Source: Dendrocalamus latiflorus
Lineage: Eukaryota; Streptophyta; Magnoliopsida; Poales; Poaceae
DNA: 64,000 nt
Assembly (NCBI GenBank): GCA_017311315.1
Contig: CM029632.1
Location: 16,398,031-16,462,030 of the forward strand
Reading direction: 5' to 3'
The translations under genes and the position numbers were made by a program. Within the stretch, counting starts at the first letter, position 1. Each line of letters begins with the position of its first letter. The notes under the pieces were generated by a model. The model ran no database searches, was not told the DNA's origin, and saw only the letters and a list, made by a program, of their open reading frames with translations. Positions 10,924 through 22,541 of this stretch are shown one piece after another.

Positions 10924-11318
10924 AGGAGGGCTTTATATTTTTTAAATAAAAAATTCAGAAGTTTTGTTTATTATACTTGTCAAATAATTATTCAAGTCCA
11001 AGCCATTAAAATGAAATGAGTTGTAGAGCTCTCTTTATCATATTCACTCATATGCTATATATATTTGATCATGACTATTGTAATTAACTTGTTATACTTG
11101 AACTAAAATATGATATGGTGGAATACTTTGACTGGATTGATTATAGATAATACTTTGCGATGTTCATCTAAAAGGATTAGCTTGATTGTGAGTCTTAGTT
11201 TAGCTCTTGACTATGAAGCTCATATATTTTATATTGCAATTTTTTTATGTTCACTCAATTTGGCATGTTATAAAAAAAATGAAAAAGAGACGATTGAGAA
11301 GATGTATGCTTCAAGCAT

Positions 11319-11407
<89 letters not shown>

Positions 11408-12117
11408 GTGTGTGTGTGTGTAAAGGGTACCAAAAAGTGCACAAATGAAAAGAAGTATACTTCAAGCATACCACCACGGAAAAAATATGCTACAAGCGTG
11501 CCATTATGAGAATAAATATGCTATAAGCATTCCACATACTTAAGAATTGAATATGGAACAATAGATTATTATATAAGACTGCTAGCTCATCTAAATTTAA
11601 GATTTGTTTCATTTTTAGGCTTTGACTTTCATTGCGATATCTCATTATGCTCTTTATAATTGGTTTGATCATTGTTGAGATGCCTGTTATTAATATAAGT
11701 TGCTTAATCATGCTAAAGACTTGTTTTGGTATTGCTATATGATATATGATTTTATATGATCCAAGTAGCTCTGCTAAAAAAGATGGCTTGATTAAATTAT
11801 TAAATCAATACAAAGTAACTTGAGTAATCTACAAAGTTTCTTGATTTTTACTTTCAATGCTCCTTCTTAGAATTACTCTTTCTCTGATATTTCTTGATGA
11901 TTACATTGCCAAAGGTGGAGAAATTAGAGAGAATAGGGAAAAGTTGGAGAAAATTGCTTCTCTTGTATTGAGGGAGAGTTTTCTGAGAGAGTTTTTGGGA
12001 GTTTTTGGCTGTGGTTTGTCAAATTTATTTTTGTACAGTTTTGAAACTTTCTTTTTGAAAATTTTACTTTTCTATAAAACTCATTCAAGTAATTTTGAAG
12101 TATTGTCAATGTATTCA
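10924..12117 (+). other. Copia-1 3' untranslated interior; no gene seen
   Basis: This is AT-rich sequence between the pol stop and the polypurine tract. It contains a CA/TA/TG microsatellite and, from 11300 to 11540, degenerate copies of 'atatgcttcaagcatgccac'. Short open frames here have no recognisable similarity. Confidence 0.6.
11321..11420. repeat. Compound (CA)n(TA)n(TG)n microsatellite
   Basis: About 38 CA units (11321-11396) run into a short TA tract and then about seven TG units. The CA and TG arms are complementary, so the locus can fold back on itself. It is likely length-polymorphic. Confidence 0.9.
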
Positions 12118-12130
12118 TTAAGGGGGAGAT
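12118..12130 (+). other. Polypurine tract of Copia-1
   Basis: TTAAGGGGGAGAT immediately precedes the 3' LTR start TGTAAGATC. Its purine run and position match the plus-strand primer of copia elements. Confidence 0.75.
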
Positions 12131-13541
12131 TGTAAGATCATGTGGATAGGTCATAAATATTATGATGATGAATAATTAACATGGGTTGAATTGAAATTTG
12201 CATTTGCGAAAGTTTTGGTCGATGCACTTGTGCGTAAACTGAAAAGTGCTAAAGTATTCAGGTATTGCAGTCTGACCGCTCTGTTAAGGGCGGTCTAACC
12301 GATCTGTGATCTGGTTGAATTGGTTCGTGTTTATGGATAAGGGTGTGTTATATGTGTTTATATTGATGCTAGTTAAGTTGGAGAGAACTTGTGCCAGAAA
12401 AATGTTCTTTGATTTTTTGCATGTACAGGTTGAGTATGGAGGCAATCATGGTTGATTACAAGGTGGACCGAGACTAGGATGGGAGATTCAAGGTTCAAAC
12501 GGTCAAGGATGGCACGAGATGGTCAGGCTCATGCTTAGGCATGTGGTGAACAAAGGTGAATGATGTGTGGAGGAGCTACGGGAGGTGCGGTCCTGGAGGC
12601 TTCGACACGTGATATATTGAAAAGTTGGAATTTCAGAAAACTCGTGTTTGGAAAGATTTCGGGTCCCTTGGATGTAGGAGTTGGTTTAGGATTCGAATTC
12701 ATGATCCGTTCGGATTAGAACTCGAATTTGTGATTTGTTCGGAGAGGACTCTTAAGAAGTCAGAGGATATAATAGAGTCGGAGGGGCATAGCAGATGCAC
12801 GATGGCTTTGGGAGAAGATTGAGGAGGTTTTAGTTTTGGCTAGACTTTTAGAGGTGCTTTTGAGGGCACTTTGTAAATCCACGAAAATCCATCAATAAAC
12901 ATCATATTAAATCAATCTTATTCTTAATTTGCTTGAAGGTGCTGGTGATTGCAGTTGGGTTGAAGCTTACAACTACATGCAAAGGTATCGAATCGCTGCC
13001 CGAAAAATAGAGGAAATACAAGTACTTGAAAGTGCAGGTGATCAAGAGGTTCTGTTCCCAGTGTCGAAAATCTTGAGTGTGTGCTAACCAATGAAGTCTT
13101 GAGTACGTGCAAAGCAATCGAAGTTACGACTTAGTGAAAAGCAGTCGAAGTTACGACCTTGTGCGAAGCAGTCGAAGCTCGAGTACGTGTAAATTGGTCG
13201 AAGTTCGAGCTTGTGGAAAGCAATTGAAGTTTATGACTTCTAATCGTTCGAAGATCAAAATACGAAGCGGCTGTAGTTTATGCGCATAGAAGTAGTCAAA
13301 GGTTACGACTGCTGGTAGTGGTTGAAGTTTACAACTGGTAAAGAGTTTACGATAGCTGATCGGTTGAGCAAGCGGTCGAGCGCCGAGCAATCGAAACCAT
13401 TATCAAAGTTTACGACTGGTAGGGGGTATGATAGCTGGGCGGTTGAGTGTCGAGCGGTCGAAACCATTGTCGAGCGCTAAGAGATTCCAAAACGCGAAGG
13501 CAATCATTCACCCTTCCTTGATTGCGGTATTCAATCCTACA
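12131..13541 (+). repeat. 3' LTR of Copia-1
   Basis: It begins TGTAAGATCATGTGG after the polypurine tract and ends 'caatcctACA'. It is 1411 bp and keeps both the uninterrupted Harbinger target site and the ~210 bp missing from the 5' LTR, so it is the better copy of the LTR. The TATA equivalent reads ATATAATA (mutated relative to the 5' LTR), and AATAAA occurs near 12894. Confidence 0.8.
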
Positions 13542-13774
13542 ACAAACTTTACATGCCTCCCCCAATCATCGAGAATGCGTTCAAAACTGCATTGCTCTGC
13601 CCCCCTGTTCAATGAAGAACATAATTAAGTACTAAAGAAAATAAGACGGCCACTTAGTACAATAAATTAAGACCATTCTGTTGCTTTTGAAGATGTTACC
13701 ACTGGAATATAGCGGATATGATCCCTGCTTCTCAGATTAACTTCTCTTTACCGCTGCCTCTGATTTTCACATTA
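13542..13774. other. Short unique-looking stretch, no gene seen
   Basis: This is the sequence between Copia-1 and the Gypsy element. It continues, across the Gypsy insertion, with 27137 onward. I recognise no coding or repeat signature in it. Confidence 0.5.
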
Positions 13775-13779
13775 ACTTA

Positions 13780-14549
13780 TGTAACGCCCCCGTTTCCAGG
13801 GGCGCGTACGGACACGGCATTCCGTAACTATTCAAGCATGAACAGTTATGGAGTGTCGCGCAAGAGTATACCATTGCATGCTTACAACAAAAGTCCAGCA
13901 TATATTTGACATAAGGATTAACATCCAGGGTTTTCACAGCGGGGCGTGCAAGCCCAAAGTGTAATTACATTACAAAAGATTTCCAGAATCCGCTTGAGCG
14001 CGGCCGAGACCTACAGCCAAGGGTCCTCGTCGAAGAAAAGATCCTCCGGGACTTCTTCAACGGGGAGGCCTTCTTCTTCGTCTTGATCCTCTAAAGATTG
14101 GATTTAAGCAAGCCGTGAGCCAAACAACCGGCTCAGCAAATCCCAAAGGGATCCTAACTTACTATATGCACGGAATATCAAAGGGAGGGTGTATATTTGG
14201 TTTATTACATTGGGTGGATGCAATTTTATTTGCAATCATTTTAATAAGACGGACTCAAAACTTACTTCTTAAGACCTCAGGGGTTTTTCAACAAGAGTTC
14301 ATTAACCAACCTAAACAAGTTAAAGCATGTACAAAACTACTTAAGCTTTGCTGCTGGAATCACCCAAGTGACACAGCTCCAATAACCGGGAGCACGGCGT
14401 ATTCGAATACCCTTTATTTGACTCTGCAGAGTTTGCTCAGCTTTACCCACACGATCCCTTAACTCCCGCTAAAGAGTTAAGAAAGCCAGGTCGTTTCACT
14501 GCTCAACTCTTTATATAGGCTCTACCCGGTAGAATTCACTCGGGTCTGG

Positions 14550-14583
<34 letters not shown>

Positions 14584-17443
14584 AGAAAAGACGGTGTCCG
14601 CTTCGAGTGAACTCTACCGTTGTTAGGCACCCAAACACGGCTTGCCTAACCTCACTGCTAAACCTCCTGTAGAGTTCAATCGAGTTGAGCATCTACTAGA
14701 CAAGTGTTGACAAGTCAACTCCTGTGGTTTGAGCGGGTTCTATGACATTTGCTCAGCATAAGGGTTTTAGTCCTTATATTTTCACATGGTCCACAACCTC
14801 GCCAGGCCCGCGACCCAACCTAAGGTAAGCGGTGGGCGTAGACCGTCTCGCGATTTCCCACTCACCCTTACCCTACTCCAAACCCTAGGGTAAAGATGGG
14901 CGAAGGCCGTCTCGCGGCTCCCCACTACTTACCCTACCTTGTGCACGCCGGCACTCTCCGCTCTAAGATACAGTGTCCCATACCACCCTACCTTAGAGTC
15001 GGGTTTTCCAAATCCTATTGGCCCACAGCCACAACCTTATCAGTGTAACATTTTGCAAGATGATAATAATATCCTACAATTATCTAGATTATCAAGTAAT
15101 TAATTCTAGGGTTACAAAGGCATGGCAACAAATTAAACATGGCATTTTAACGGTGGTAGGATTAACTATATAATAAGTCATTCTAAACATTTTATTTTAT
15201 TTCAAACTAACATTTCACAACTAGCTTAATGCAAATAGCATAATAACATAAATAAACAGCATGGGTTGCAATATGATCAAAGGATTTGGGACTTGCCGTC
15301 AATCCGAATGATTTCCGCTAGCTCGAACGAAGAACCTCCTGGCTCCTGGGGCTGCAACTGAACTTCAGGGGACTCCGACACTAGCGTAAACATACAAACA
15401 AATTAAATCCAGCTTGAGACTAATCAAGCGAGGGAAAATAAACTATTTAAAAAGGAGTAAATTGCATAAATCTCCAAATGAGGAATTTTAGGAATTTATT
15501 TGGGAGGATTCTGTGGAAATGGAGGTCACCAATGGGTCTGGAATATTATTTGGAGCAAAGTGGTGAAGTTTGGGAATTTTTGGGATCTTCTGTGATTTTC
15601 TAGGATTTATTTGGATTTTCTGGGATTTTAGAAATCAATAAATCACTGGAAAATGGTTATGAACAGTGCGGCCCGGCCGCTTTGCTACAGTGCGGCCCGG
15701 CCTGCGATTTAAACGCGCGAGCGCGGAGCTGGCCGCGGGCTCGGCCCAGCGGCACGCGCGCCCACCCGGTGGCGATGGCCGACGCGTGGACGGTGTGGGC
15801 GGCGGGGATGCGGGGCGTGCCGATGGCTCGGATGGAGCAGGCGGGGATCGGACGGTGGCGGGGTGAGGAAGGCGGGCGGAGCGGGGGAGCTGGATCGGGC
15901 GGTTGAGGGGAGGCGGGGTTATGCAGATCGGACGGCGGAGGGAACGGGGCAACGACGAAGCGTTACGGAGGATCGGAGGGCTGCGGTTAAACTGCGCCAG
16001 AGAGGAGGGACGGCGAGGATAGCGCCACGCCATCGTCGTCTACCTCCAGCCGGGCGGGAGCGACCGAGAGACGGTGGCGGTGGAGCTGTGGCGCTCCGGC
16101 GACTGCGGAGACTTCCGGGGACCGGGGAGGGCTCCACTGGGTGCTCCTGGACACGGGGAATCCATCTGGGGCACTGGGGAGGCGAGGGGAGCAACGGAGA
16201 GGGCGGGGAACAGAAGGGGGTGGTTCGGGAGTTAGGAGGCGAGGGAGGTCGCCGGCGGCGAAATAGCCCAATCGGCCGCGGCTACACGGGAAGGGGATCA
16301 GGAGGCTCACATTGGAAGTGGCGGCAGGAGCTGGAAGGCGGCGAGGAGGTCTGGCCACGGGAGGGTGGTCTCGGCCGGCGGTGAGCAACGAGGCTGGAGC
16401 TCTTCGGGCGTTCACCTGCCAAAAGAAAGTCACCAAGACGATCAGTGAGGGGAGGAGGTGCTCTCGGCGGGAGAAATCGAAGAATGGAGGAGGGGAGAGG
16501 GAGTTCGGCTCCCGGGGGCCACCGGCGCAGGGGAGGACGACGGCGGAGCCTCGGGCAACGGGGCTCCAATCGGCGGCTCTGGGAGGGGGCTGGGAGTGGC
16601 AGGAGGCGAATGGGGGGTGCTGAGGTGCTCGAGAAGCAAAGGAGTGAGGGGGAGCCGAGGTGGGGTATTTGTACCCGGGCGGAGGGAGGGGCTCCTTCGG
16701 GGTGAAGGCAACGGTGAGCTCCGGGGTCAACAGGGAAATGATGGGAGCAGGTCGGGGGAGCGTCTCCTCCGCGAGACGGGCGGTGACCGGGCGCTGCGCG
16801 GCGATTATGGCGACGGGACAGCACAGGAGCAGGTGGAGCTGCGGCATGGGGAGGGAGGCGTCCGCGCGCGGGAGAAGGGAAGGCGGGGACTGCCAGGTGG
16901 GGTCGGGCGCAGAGGAATGGCGCCGCGTGGCGCGAAGTCTCTGCGGCGGTCGGGACAGCGCGGCGGGGCAGGAGCGAGGAGCGGCGAGCGGAGGGCGTTC
17001 GCGCGCGCGAGAGAGAGAGAGCGGCGCTGCCAGGCGGGGCCAAGCGCAGAGGAGCGGCGACGCGTGGCGCGGGAGCGCCCACGGTTTCGGACCGTGGTGG
17101 TCGGGGTGGCGCGGGCGCGAGGGGGAAATCCGGGGGGCGGCGCTGTCCGCGCGCGCGCGAGGAGGCGGGCGCGAGGCGCAGCGCGCAGCGCTCCGCGCGT
17201 GCGTGAGGCGAAGGCGGAAAGGGAGCGGGCGCCAGCGGAGGAAGGAGGAGGCGTCCGCGCGGGAGAGGCCGGGGAGCGGAGAAAGCGGAAAAGAGCGGGG
17301 GCGCCGGAGAGAAGAGGAAGCGCCCAGCCGAAAAGGGAAAGCGGAAAGAGGGAGACTTTCCCGAAAAGGAAAGTTTCCAAAATTCACCCAAAAACCGGCA
17401 AAAATTCACAAATTTTTGGATTTTGAAATTTTGGGGCTTTTCA
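13780..17443 (-). repeat. 3' LTR of the Gypsy element
   Basis: It is 3664 bp and, on the plus strand, reads TGTAACGCCCCCG...GGGCTTTTCA. Most of 15660-17340 is extremely GC-rich. Long open frames there (up to 466 codons on the minus strand) occur on both strands, lack family similarity and repeat in the other LTR, so I treat them as by-products of base composition. A (CT)n(CA)n microsatellite lies at about 14552-14582. Confidence 0.95.
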
Positions 17444-17460
17444 ACCTACCCCCCTTAAAA
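17444..17460 (-). other. Polypurine tract of the Gypsy element
   Basis: In sense this reads TTTTAAGGGGGGTAGGT, directly before the LTR start TGAAAAG. The preceding 'gtcgagattc' phrase is the usual end-of-pol wording of grass gypsy elements and also occurs, in changed form, before the LARD polypurine tract at 51760. Confidence 0.85.
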
Positions 17461-17477
17461 GAATCTCGACACCGAGA

Positions 17478-20400
17478 TTAACTTGGTCCAGGGAGTAAGT
17501 TGGGAAAATCCCGCTGCAAGTCTGATTCTCGTTCCCAAGTGGTCTCATCCGCTGTATGATTCTTCCACTGCACTCTGCAAAATCTGATATTCTTGTTTCT
17601 GAGCTGCCTCTCTGATGTTTCAAGTATTTGTAGTGGTTCTCCAGCATACGTGCAGTCATCCTGCAATTCAATATCTGACAATGGTACTTCATCTGTTGGT
17701 TGACGTAGACACTTTCGAAGCTGAGATACGTGGAACACATTGTGTATTCTTGACAAGTTGGGTGGGTGCTGCACTTGATAAGCTACTTCCCCAACTCTTC
17801 CGATAATCTGAAACGGTCCCACATATCTTGGTGCTAATTTGCCTTTAACTTGAAATCTCTTAACTATTTTGAATGGAGTGACTTTGATGTAGACGAAATC
17901 TCCAACTTCAAAACTCAAATCCTTCCTGCGGTTATCTGCATAGCTCTTCTGTCGGTCTTGTGCCATTTTGAGTCTGTCTCTGACAATTCTAACATGTTCT
18001 TCTGTGTCTTGAACAATCTGAGGACCAATAAGTTGTCGCTCCCCTGTTTCTGTCGGGGATCTTCATCATATACCCTCCCTTGAATTGGAGATTTCAGGAT
18101 TTACCCTTCCACCTCAATGACATGTGGGGTCATTATAAGTCACTGACACGTGGGTCAGGAGGGTAAATCCTGAATTTCCATCTATGAGGAGGGTATATGA
18201 TGAATAAATCCGTTTCTGTCCAATTCAGAGGGGTTCTGCATTTTCTGCCATAAAGGGCTTCAAACGGGGCCATTTGGATACTAGCTTGGTAGCTATTGTT
18301 GTATGAGAATTGAGCGAATGGTAAGCAAGTATTCCAGGCTGCACCATATACAATAGTACAGGCTCTCAACATATCTTCCAAAATCTGATTTGTTCTTTCT
18401 GTCTGTCCATCTGTCTGGGGGTGATAGGTTGAACTGAAATTCAAATCAGTGCCCATTGCTTCATGTAATTTCTCCCAGAACTTAGATGTAAATTGTGCTC
18501 CTCTATCTGACACAATTTTCTTCGGAACTCCATGTAGAGTCACAATTCTTGTCAAGTATAACTCAGCAAGTTTATCTTTCCCATAAGTTTGCTTGATCGG
18601 GAGGAAATGAGCCACTTTGGTCAATCTATCGACAATGACCCAAATAGCATCATATCCCTCACGAGTCTTGGGAAGTCCAGTAACGAAATCCATGCCGATA
18701 CTGTCCCATTTCCATTCGGGTATTGGCAAAGGTTGCAACAATCCCGATGGTTTCTGGTGGTCTATCTTGATCTGCTGGCAGACATCACATTTAGCTACAT
18801 ACTCTGCCACTTCCTTCTTCATCTGGTTCCACCAATACTTCTTCTTTAAATCTTGGTACATCTTAGTACCTCCTGGGTGAATTGAGAATTGGGACGAATG
18901 AGCTTCAGACAAGATTAACTCTCTTAATTCCTTTTTGTTTGGTATACAATAACGACCACGGAAGGTAAGGATTCCATGCTCGTCTATCGTATATTCTGAT
19001 GAATCTCTTTCTTCTATATCCTTTTTCAGTTTTTGAATCTCTTCATCTGCATCTTGTGCTGCTTTAATCTGATCTGCCAGTAATGGTTGAATTTCTAATG
19101 CTGTTTCTTCACCCTGTTCTGTGATCACCAAGTTCAGTCGTATTATGTCCCTTTGCAATTCTGGTGGATACTCTGATTTGCTAGCTTTGCTTGGACGAGC
19201 CTTGCGGCTAAGGGCATCGGCAACTACATTGGCCTTGCCCGGGTGATACTGAAGATCAACATCATAATCCTTTATCAGTTCCAGCCATCTGCGCTGTCTC
19301 ATGTTTAATTCTGGCTGTGTGAATAGGTACTTTAGGCTCTTGTGATCAGAAAATATCTCACATCGATTCCCCAGCAGGTAGTGCCGCCAAATTTTTAGTG
19401 CATGCACTACAGCTGCTAGTTCTAAATCGTGTGTGGGATAATTCTCCTCATGCGGCTTCACCTGTCTTGAGGCATATGCGACAACCTTTCCGTCTTGCAT
19501 AAGTACACATCCCAAACCTTGCTTTGAAGCATCACAATAAACCTGGAATTCCTTTTCTGGATTAGGCAAAATCAAGACGGGCGTGGTTGTCAATTTGGTC
19601 TTTAACATCTGAAAACCTTCTTCACATGTATCTGTCCATGTGAATGGCTTGTCCTTCTTCAATAGCTGAGTGAGTGGTCGAGAAATTTTCGAGAAGCCTT
19701 CAATGAATCGGCGATAATAGCCCGCCAATCCAAGGAAACTCCTTACTTCAGTCACGGTCTTGGGTTGTTTCCATTCCATAACTGCAGATATCTTTTCTGG
19801 ATCGACCTTCACTCCATCTTCAGATATAATGTGACCCAAGAAAGCAACTTCTTTTAGCCAAAAACTGCATTTGTCGAACTTGGCATATAGCTGATGTTCT
19901 CTTAATCTTGTCAATACCATGTGCAAATGTCGTCTGTGCTCTTCTTCACTCTTGGAATATATCAGGATATCATCAATGAAGACAATCACAAATCGATCCA
20001 ATTGGTCCATATGCACCAGGTTCATAAGATTCATGAAATAAGCTGGCGCATTGGTTAAACCAAAGGGAACGACCGTGAACTCAAATAATCCATATCTGGT
20101 GATGAAAGCAGTCTTCTCTCGATCTTGCTCTCGGATTTTAAGCTGATGATAACCCGAGCGCAGATCGATCTTGGAAAACACTTTGGCACCCTTGAGTTGG
20201 TCAAACAGGTCATCAATTCTGGGGAGAGGATACTTGTTCTTGATGGTGACAGCATTCAAGCCTCGGTAATCAACACACATCCTTAATTCTCCATTCTTCT
20301 TTTTCACAAATAGGACTGGGGCTGACCAAGGTGAGACACTTGGTCGAATGAATTCTTTTTCCAACAGTTTATCCAACTGCTTCTTCAACTCTTTCAATTC

Positions 20401-21090
20401 ACTAGCTGACATTCTATATTGATGTTTGGCAATTGGCTTGGTACCAGGTACCAATTCTATGGCAAGTTCCACTTGTCTGTCAGGGGGTCTTCCTGGTAAT
20501 TCTTCCGGAAAGACATCTGGATACTCTTGTACCACTGGTACTTGATTAGGTGTGGCTGCTATCATGCTGATCATACGCTTCCTGGCATCTTTTAATACTT
20601 CTCGATCTGTCTCTACTACTACTTTCTGACCTTCAGAATTGACCAATGACACTGTTTTGATCTCACAGTCTACCTTGCCTTTGTTCTTGGCCAACCAGTT
20701 CATGCCCAAAATGGCATCTAATCCTGTCATATCTAGTTGCAACAAATCTTCTCTAAAATCTACCCCTTGGATTTTTATACTGAGTCCCGCACACCCATTG
20801 TGGGACTCCATTCTAACCCCAGGGGTCTCAACCACATAGGGTCTTGGTAAAGCAACAGAAGGCAATTGATTTCTTGAAGCAAAACTCTTCGAAACAAATG
20901 AATGTGTTGCACCAGGATCAAACAAAATCAATGCAGGTATGGAGTTGATTGGAAACATACCAGCAATGATGTCGCTAGCTCCTGCTGCGTCCTCTGCCGA
21001 CACGTGGTTCACCCTTGCATAGAAGGTGGGTTTGGTACGGCCTCTGCCTCGGCCGACTGACGTGAAATTGGCGGTGCCGGCTGCCTTAAT
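17478..21090 (-). CDS. Gypsy pol: protease, reverse transcriptase, RNase H, integrase, chromodomain (split by a MITE)
   Basis: The frame is open from the codon after the gag amber stop. There is no ATG at the junction, so pol is expected as a gag-pol fusion. Domains, in residues counted from 21012: protease with FDPGATHSF (~31-39; Pro replaces the usual Ser/Thr in D-S/T-G); reverse transcriptase with the FIDD active site (~343); RNase H starting YCDASKQG (~490); integrase with its HHCC finger (~700-740) and the DDE acids in WDSIGMDF, VSDRGAQF and QTERTNQ (~770, 832, 871). After the MITE (18055-18211) come the GPF module (KLAPRYVGPFQIIGRVGEV) and a chromodomain ending near 17478 (FCRVQWKNHTADETTWE). 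The MITE adds 166 bp including its 9-bp duplication and brings in a stop at 18133, removing the GPF module and chromodomain. The flanking frames agree on both sides, so the break is due to the MITE alone. Confidence 0.93.
18055..18211. mobile_element. 157-bp Mutator-type MITE in Gypsy pol
   Basis: Ends GGGGATCTTCATCATATACC and, complemented, GGATTTATTCATCATATACC form imperfect terminal repeats of about 24 bp. Both ends are followed inside by matching 'cAGGATTTACCCT' phrases. The flanks carry a perfect 9-bp duplication GTTTCTGTC (18046-18054 and 18212-18220), the hallmark of Mutator-like elements. It is too short to code. It interrupts integrase between the DDE core and the chromodomain. Confidence 0.9.
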
Positions 21091-22230
21091 CTACAAGTAG
21101 CCTCCCTTGGGAGTACTAGGACTTGATTGTGTCTTTGTTTCCTGCTGTTGCTGGTTTAGGACTTGTAGCTTGGCTGCATCTGATGGTAAGCTTTTCCGGG
21201 GACATTGATATCTGTAGTGTCCAATTTCTCCGCAGTGAAAACAAGCATTGGATCTTTTTGGGCAGTTACTAGCAAGATGATTCCCACCACAGGTGGGGCA
21301 TTTGAGCGCTAGTGGCAAAGGAGAGTTGTATTGCTGTGACTGGCCAGACTGAGTCCTCGGTAACCTCACAAACTGGCGGGAGGATTGGGATCGATATGAG
21401 GGCGATCCCGATGTCCTGATTCGTTGAGCATTATGTGAAGCAGATTGAGATTTGTGTACTGCCTTACGCTTTCTGTAGTCCTCCATTTCTCCTCTAGCTT
21501 CTTCCGAGTTGATTAAGCTGTTCACCATGTCATGTAAATCCTGGAACTTCAGAGCTGAAATATGAAATTTCAGAGACTGCTGTAATCCAGCCCTGAATCT
21601 ATTCATCTTCTTGTCTTCGCTGTCAACATCTTCTGGGGCAAACCTGGACAAATGGTTGAACTGATGTAAGTACTCCATAACAGTGCGTCCTCCTTGCTTA
21701 AGCGCAAGAAACTCCCGACGCTTAGCCTCCATGACGCTATCTGGTATGTGTGCCTTGCGGAAGGCCTTTGAAAAGTCTTCCCAACTAATTTCTCTGTTCT
21801 GTAGGGTGCGTTGGTAGTTGATCCACCACGTAGCCGCAGCACCCTGCAACTGGTGGGATGCGTACAACACCTTCTCTTTGTCGTCGCATTGTGCTGTTTG
21901 AAGTTTTCTCTCCACGTCCACAAGCCAATCCTCAGCTACCGTAGGGTCAGCGGAGGTGGAGAAGACCGGTGGACGTGTTTTCAGAAAATCCGCCCATCGG
22001 GTGGAAATTGGAGAACCATCCCGAGGAGCACTACTCCCACTAGGAAAACTGGGGGATCGGGTTGCAATCTGTTCGAGAAGCTGAGCTTGCTGATCTAACA
22101 CTTTCAAGATATTCTGCTCTCCTTGATATCGATTCTTTTCTAACATTTCGATAACCTTGGCAAGTGTGTTCTGGTCGGTGGCAGGTGCACCCTGCCCGCT
22201 GGTCTGACCCGTCTGCTCTGCTGGCTCCAT
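21091..22230 (-). CDS. Gypsy gag
   Basis: This is the capsid/nucleocapsid protein that packages element RNA, 379 aa, starting MEPAEQTGQTSGQG. A coiled-coil-like stretch (~25-55) precedes the retrotransposon gag domain (~90-260; AEDWLVDVERKL, LQGAAATWWINYQRTL). A basic Ser/Gln-rich region follows, then two zinc knuckles at ~311-343: CPTCGGNHLASNC (one residue short in the second spacing) and CFHCGEIGHYRYQC (canonical CCHC). The frame ends at an amber codon (21091-21093) and the same frame continues straight into pol. Apart from that stop it looks intact. Confidence 0.93.
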   Translation of the reverse strand: MEPAEQTGQTSGQGAPATDQNTLAKVIEMLEKNRYQGEQNILKVLDQQAQLLEQIATRSPSFPSGSSAPRDGSPISTRWADFLKTRPPVFSTSADPTVAEDWLVDVERKLQTAQCDDKEKVLYASHQLQGAAATWWINYQRTLQNREISWEDFSKAFRKAHIPDSVMEAKRREFLALKQGGRTVMEYLHQFNHLSRFAPEDVDSEDKKMNRFRAGLQQSLKFHISALKFQDLHDMVNSLINSEEARGEMEDYRKRKAVHKSQSASHNAQRIRTSGSPSYRSQSSRQFVRLPRTQSGQSQQYNSPLPLALKCPTCGGNHLASNCPKRSNACFHCGEIGHYRYQCPRKSLPSDAAKLQVLNQQQQETKTQSSPSTPKGGYL

Positions 22231-22541
22231 CTGTTTATTGGGAACTTGAGGTTAGATTTGCAGCGGCTTTGACAATTAAGAGTGGCAAGTAAGACTTCGA
22301 ATTTCAAGGTAAGTATAGGGCGAAACAAAGGTAAGAACAAGAACGAAAGGGGACAGAAGAAAGCTTTGAACACACAGGGGGAAATACTGATAATTTAGAC
22401 AAGCAACATAAAGGATTAATTAACATAAGTTCCACGATAAAGCAAGAGGCACGCAGACCACTTAGGGTTCGAGTTTGCACTTGCATTACAAACCAAAAGT
22501 ACAGCTATTACAAAAGGTTGGGCTACGCTAGCGAACAGCGT

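Larger units (their letters stand above)
5990..13541 (+). mobile_element. Copia-1: decayed Ty1/copia-type LTR retrotransposon
   Basis: Two LTRs (about 5990-8181 with an insertion, and 12131-13541) flank a primer-binding site, gag remains, the last part of RNase H and a polypurine tract, all in plus orientation. Protease, integrase and nearly all of reverse transcriptase are missing, so the interior is a deletion derivative. The first dozen or so bases of the 5' LTR are absent or diverged and I could not find a 5-bp target duplication. The LTRs differ at many positions, so this is an older insertion than the Gypsy and LARD elements. It shares gag sequence with Copia-2 and Copia-3. Confidence 0.85.

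Noticed and set aside
11110..11448. 112-codon plus-strand frame with poly(Thr-His)
   Set aside because: Half of it is the CA microsatellite; no similarity in the rest.
15987..17409. Very long open frames (466 and 375 codons, minus strand; 322 and 273 codons, plus strand) in the Gypsy 3' LTR, repeated at 25675-27160
   Set aside because: They lie in extremely GC-rich LTR sequence with few chance stops, occur on both strands and several frames at once, are low-complexity Arg/Pro/Ser/Ala, and show no domain.
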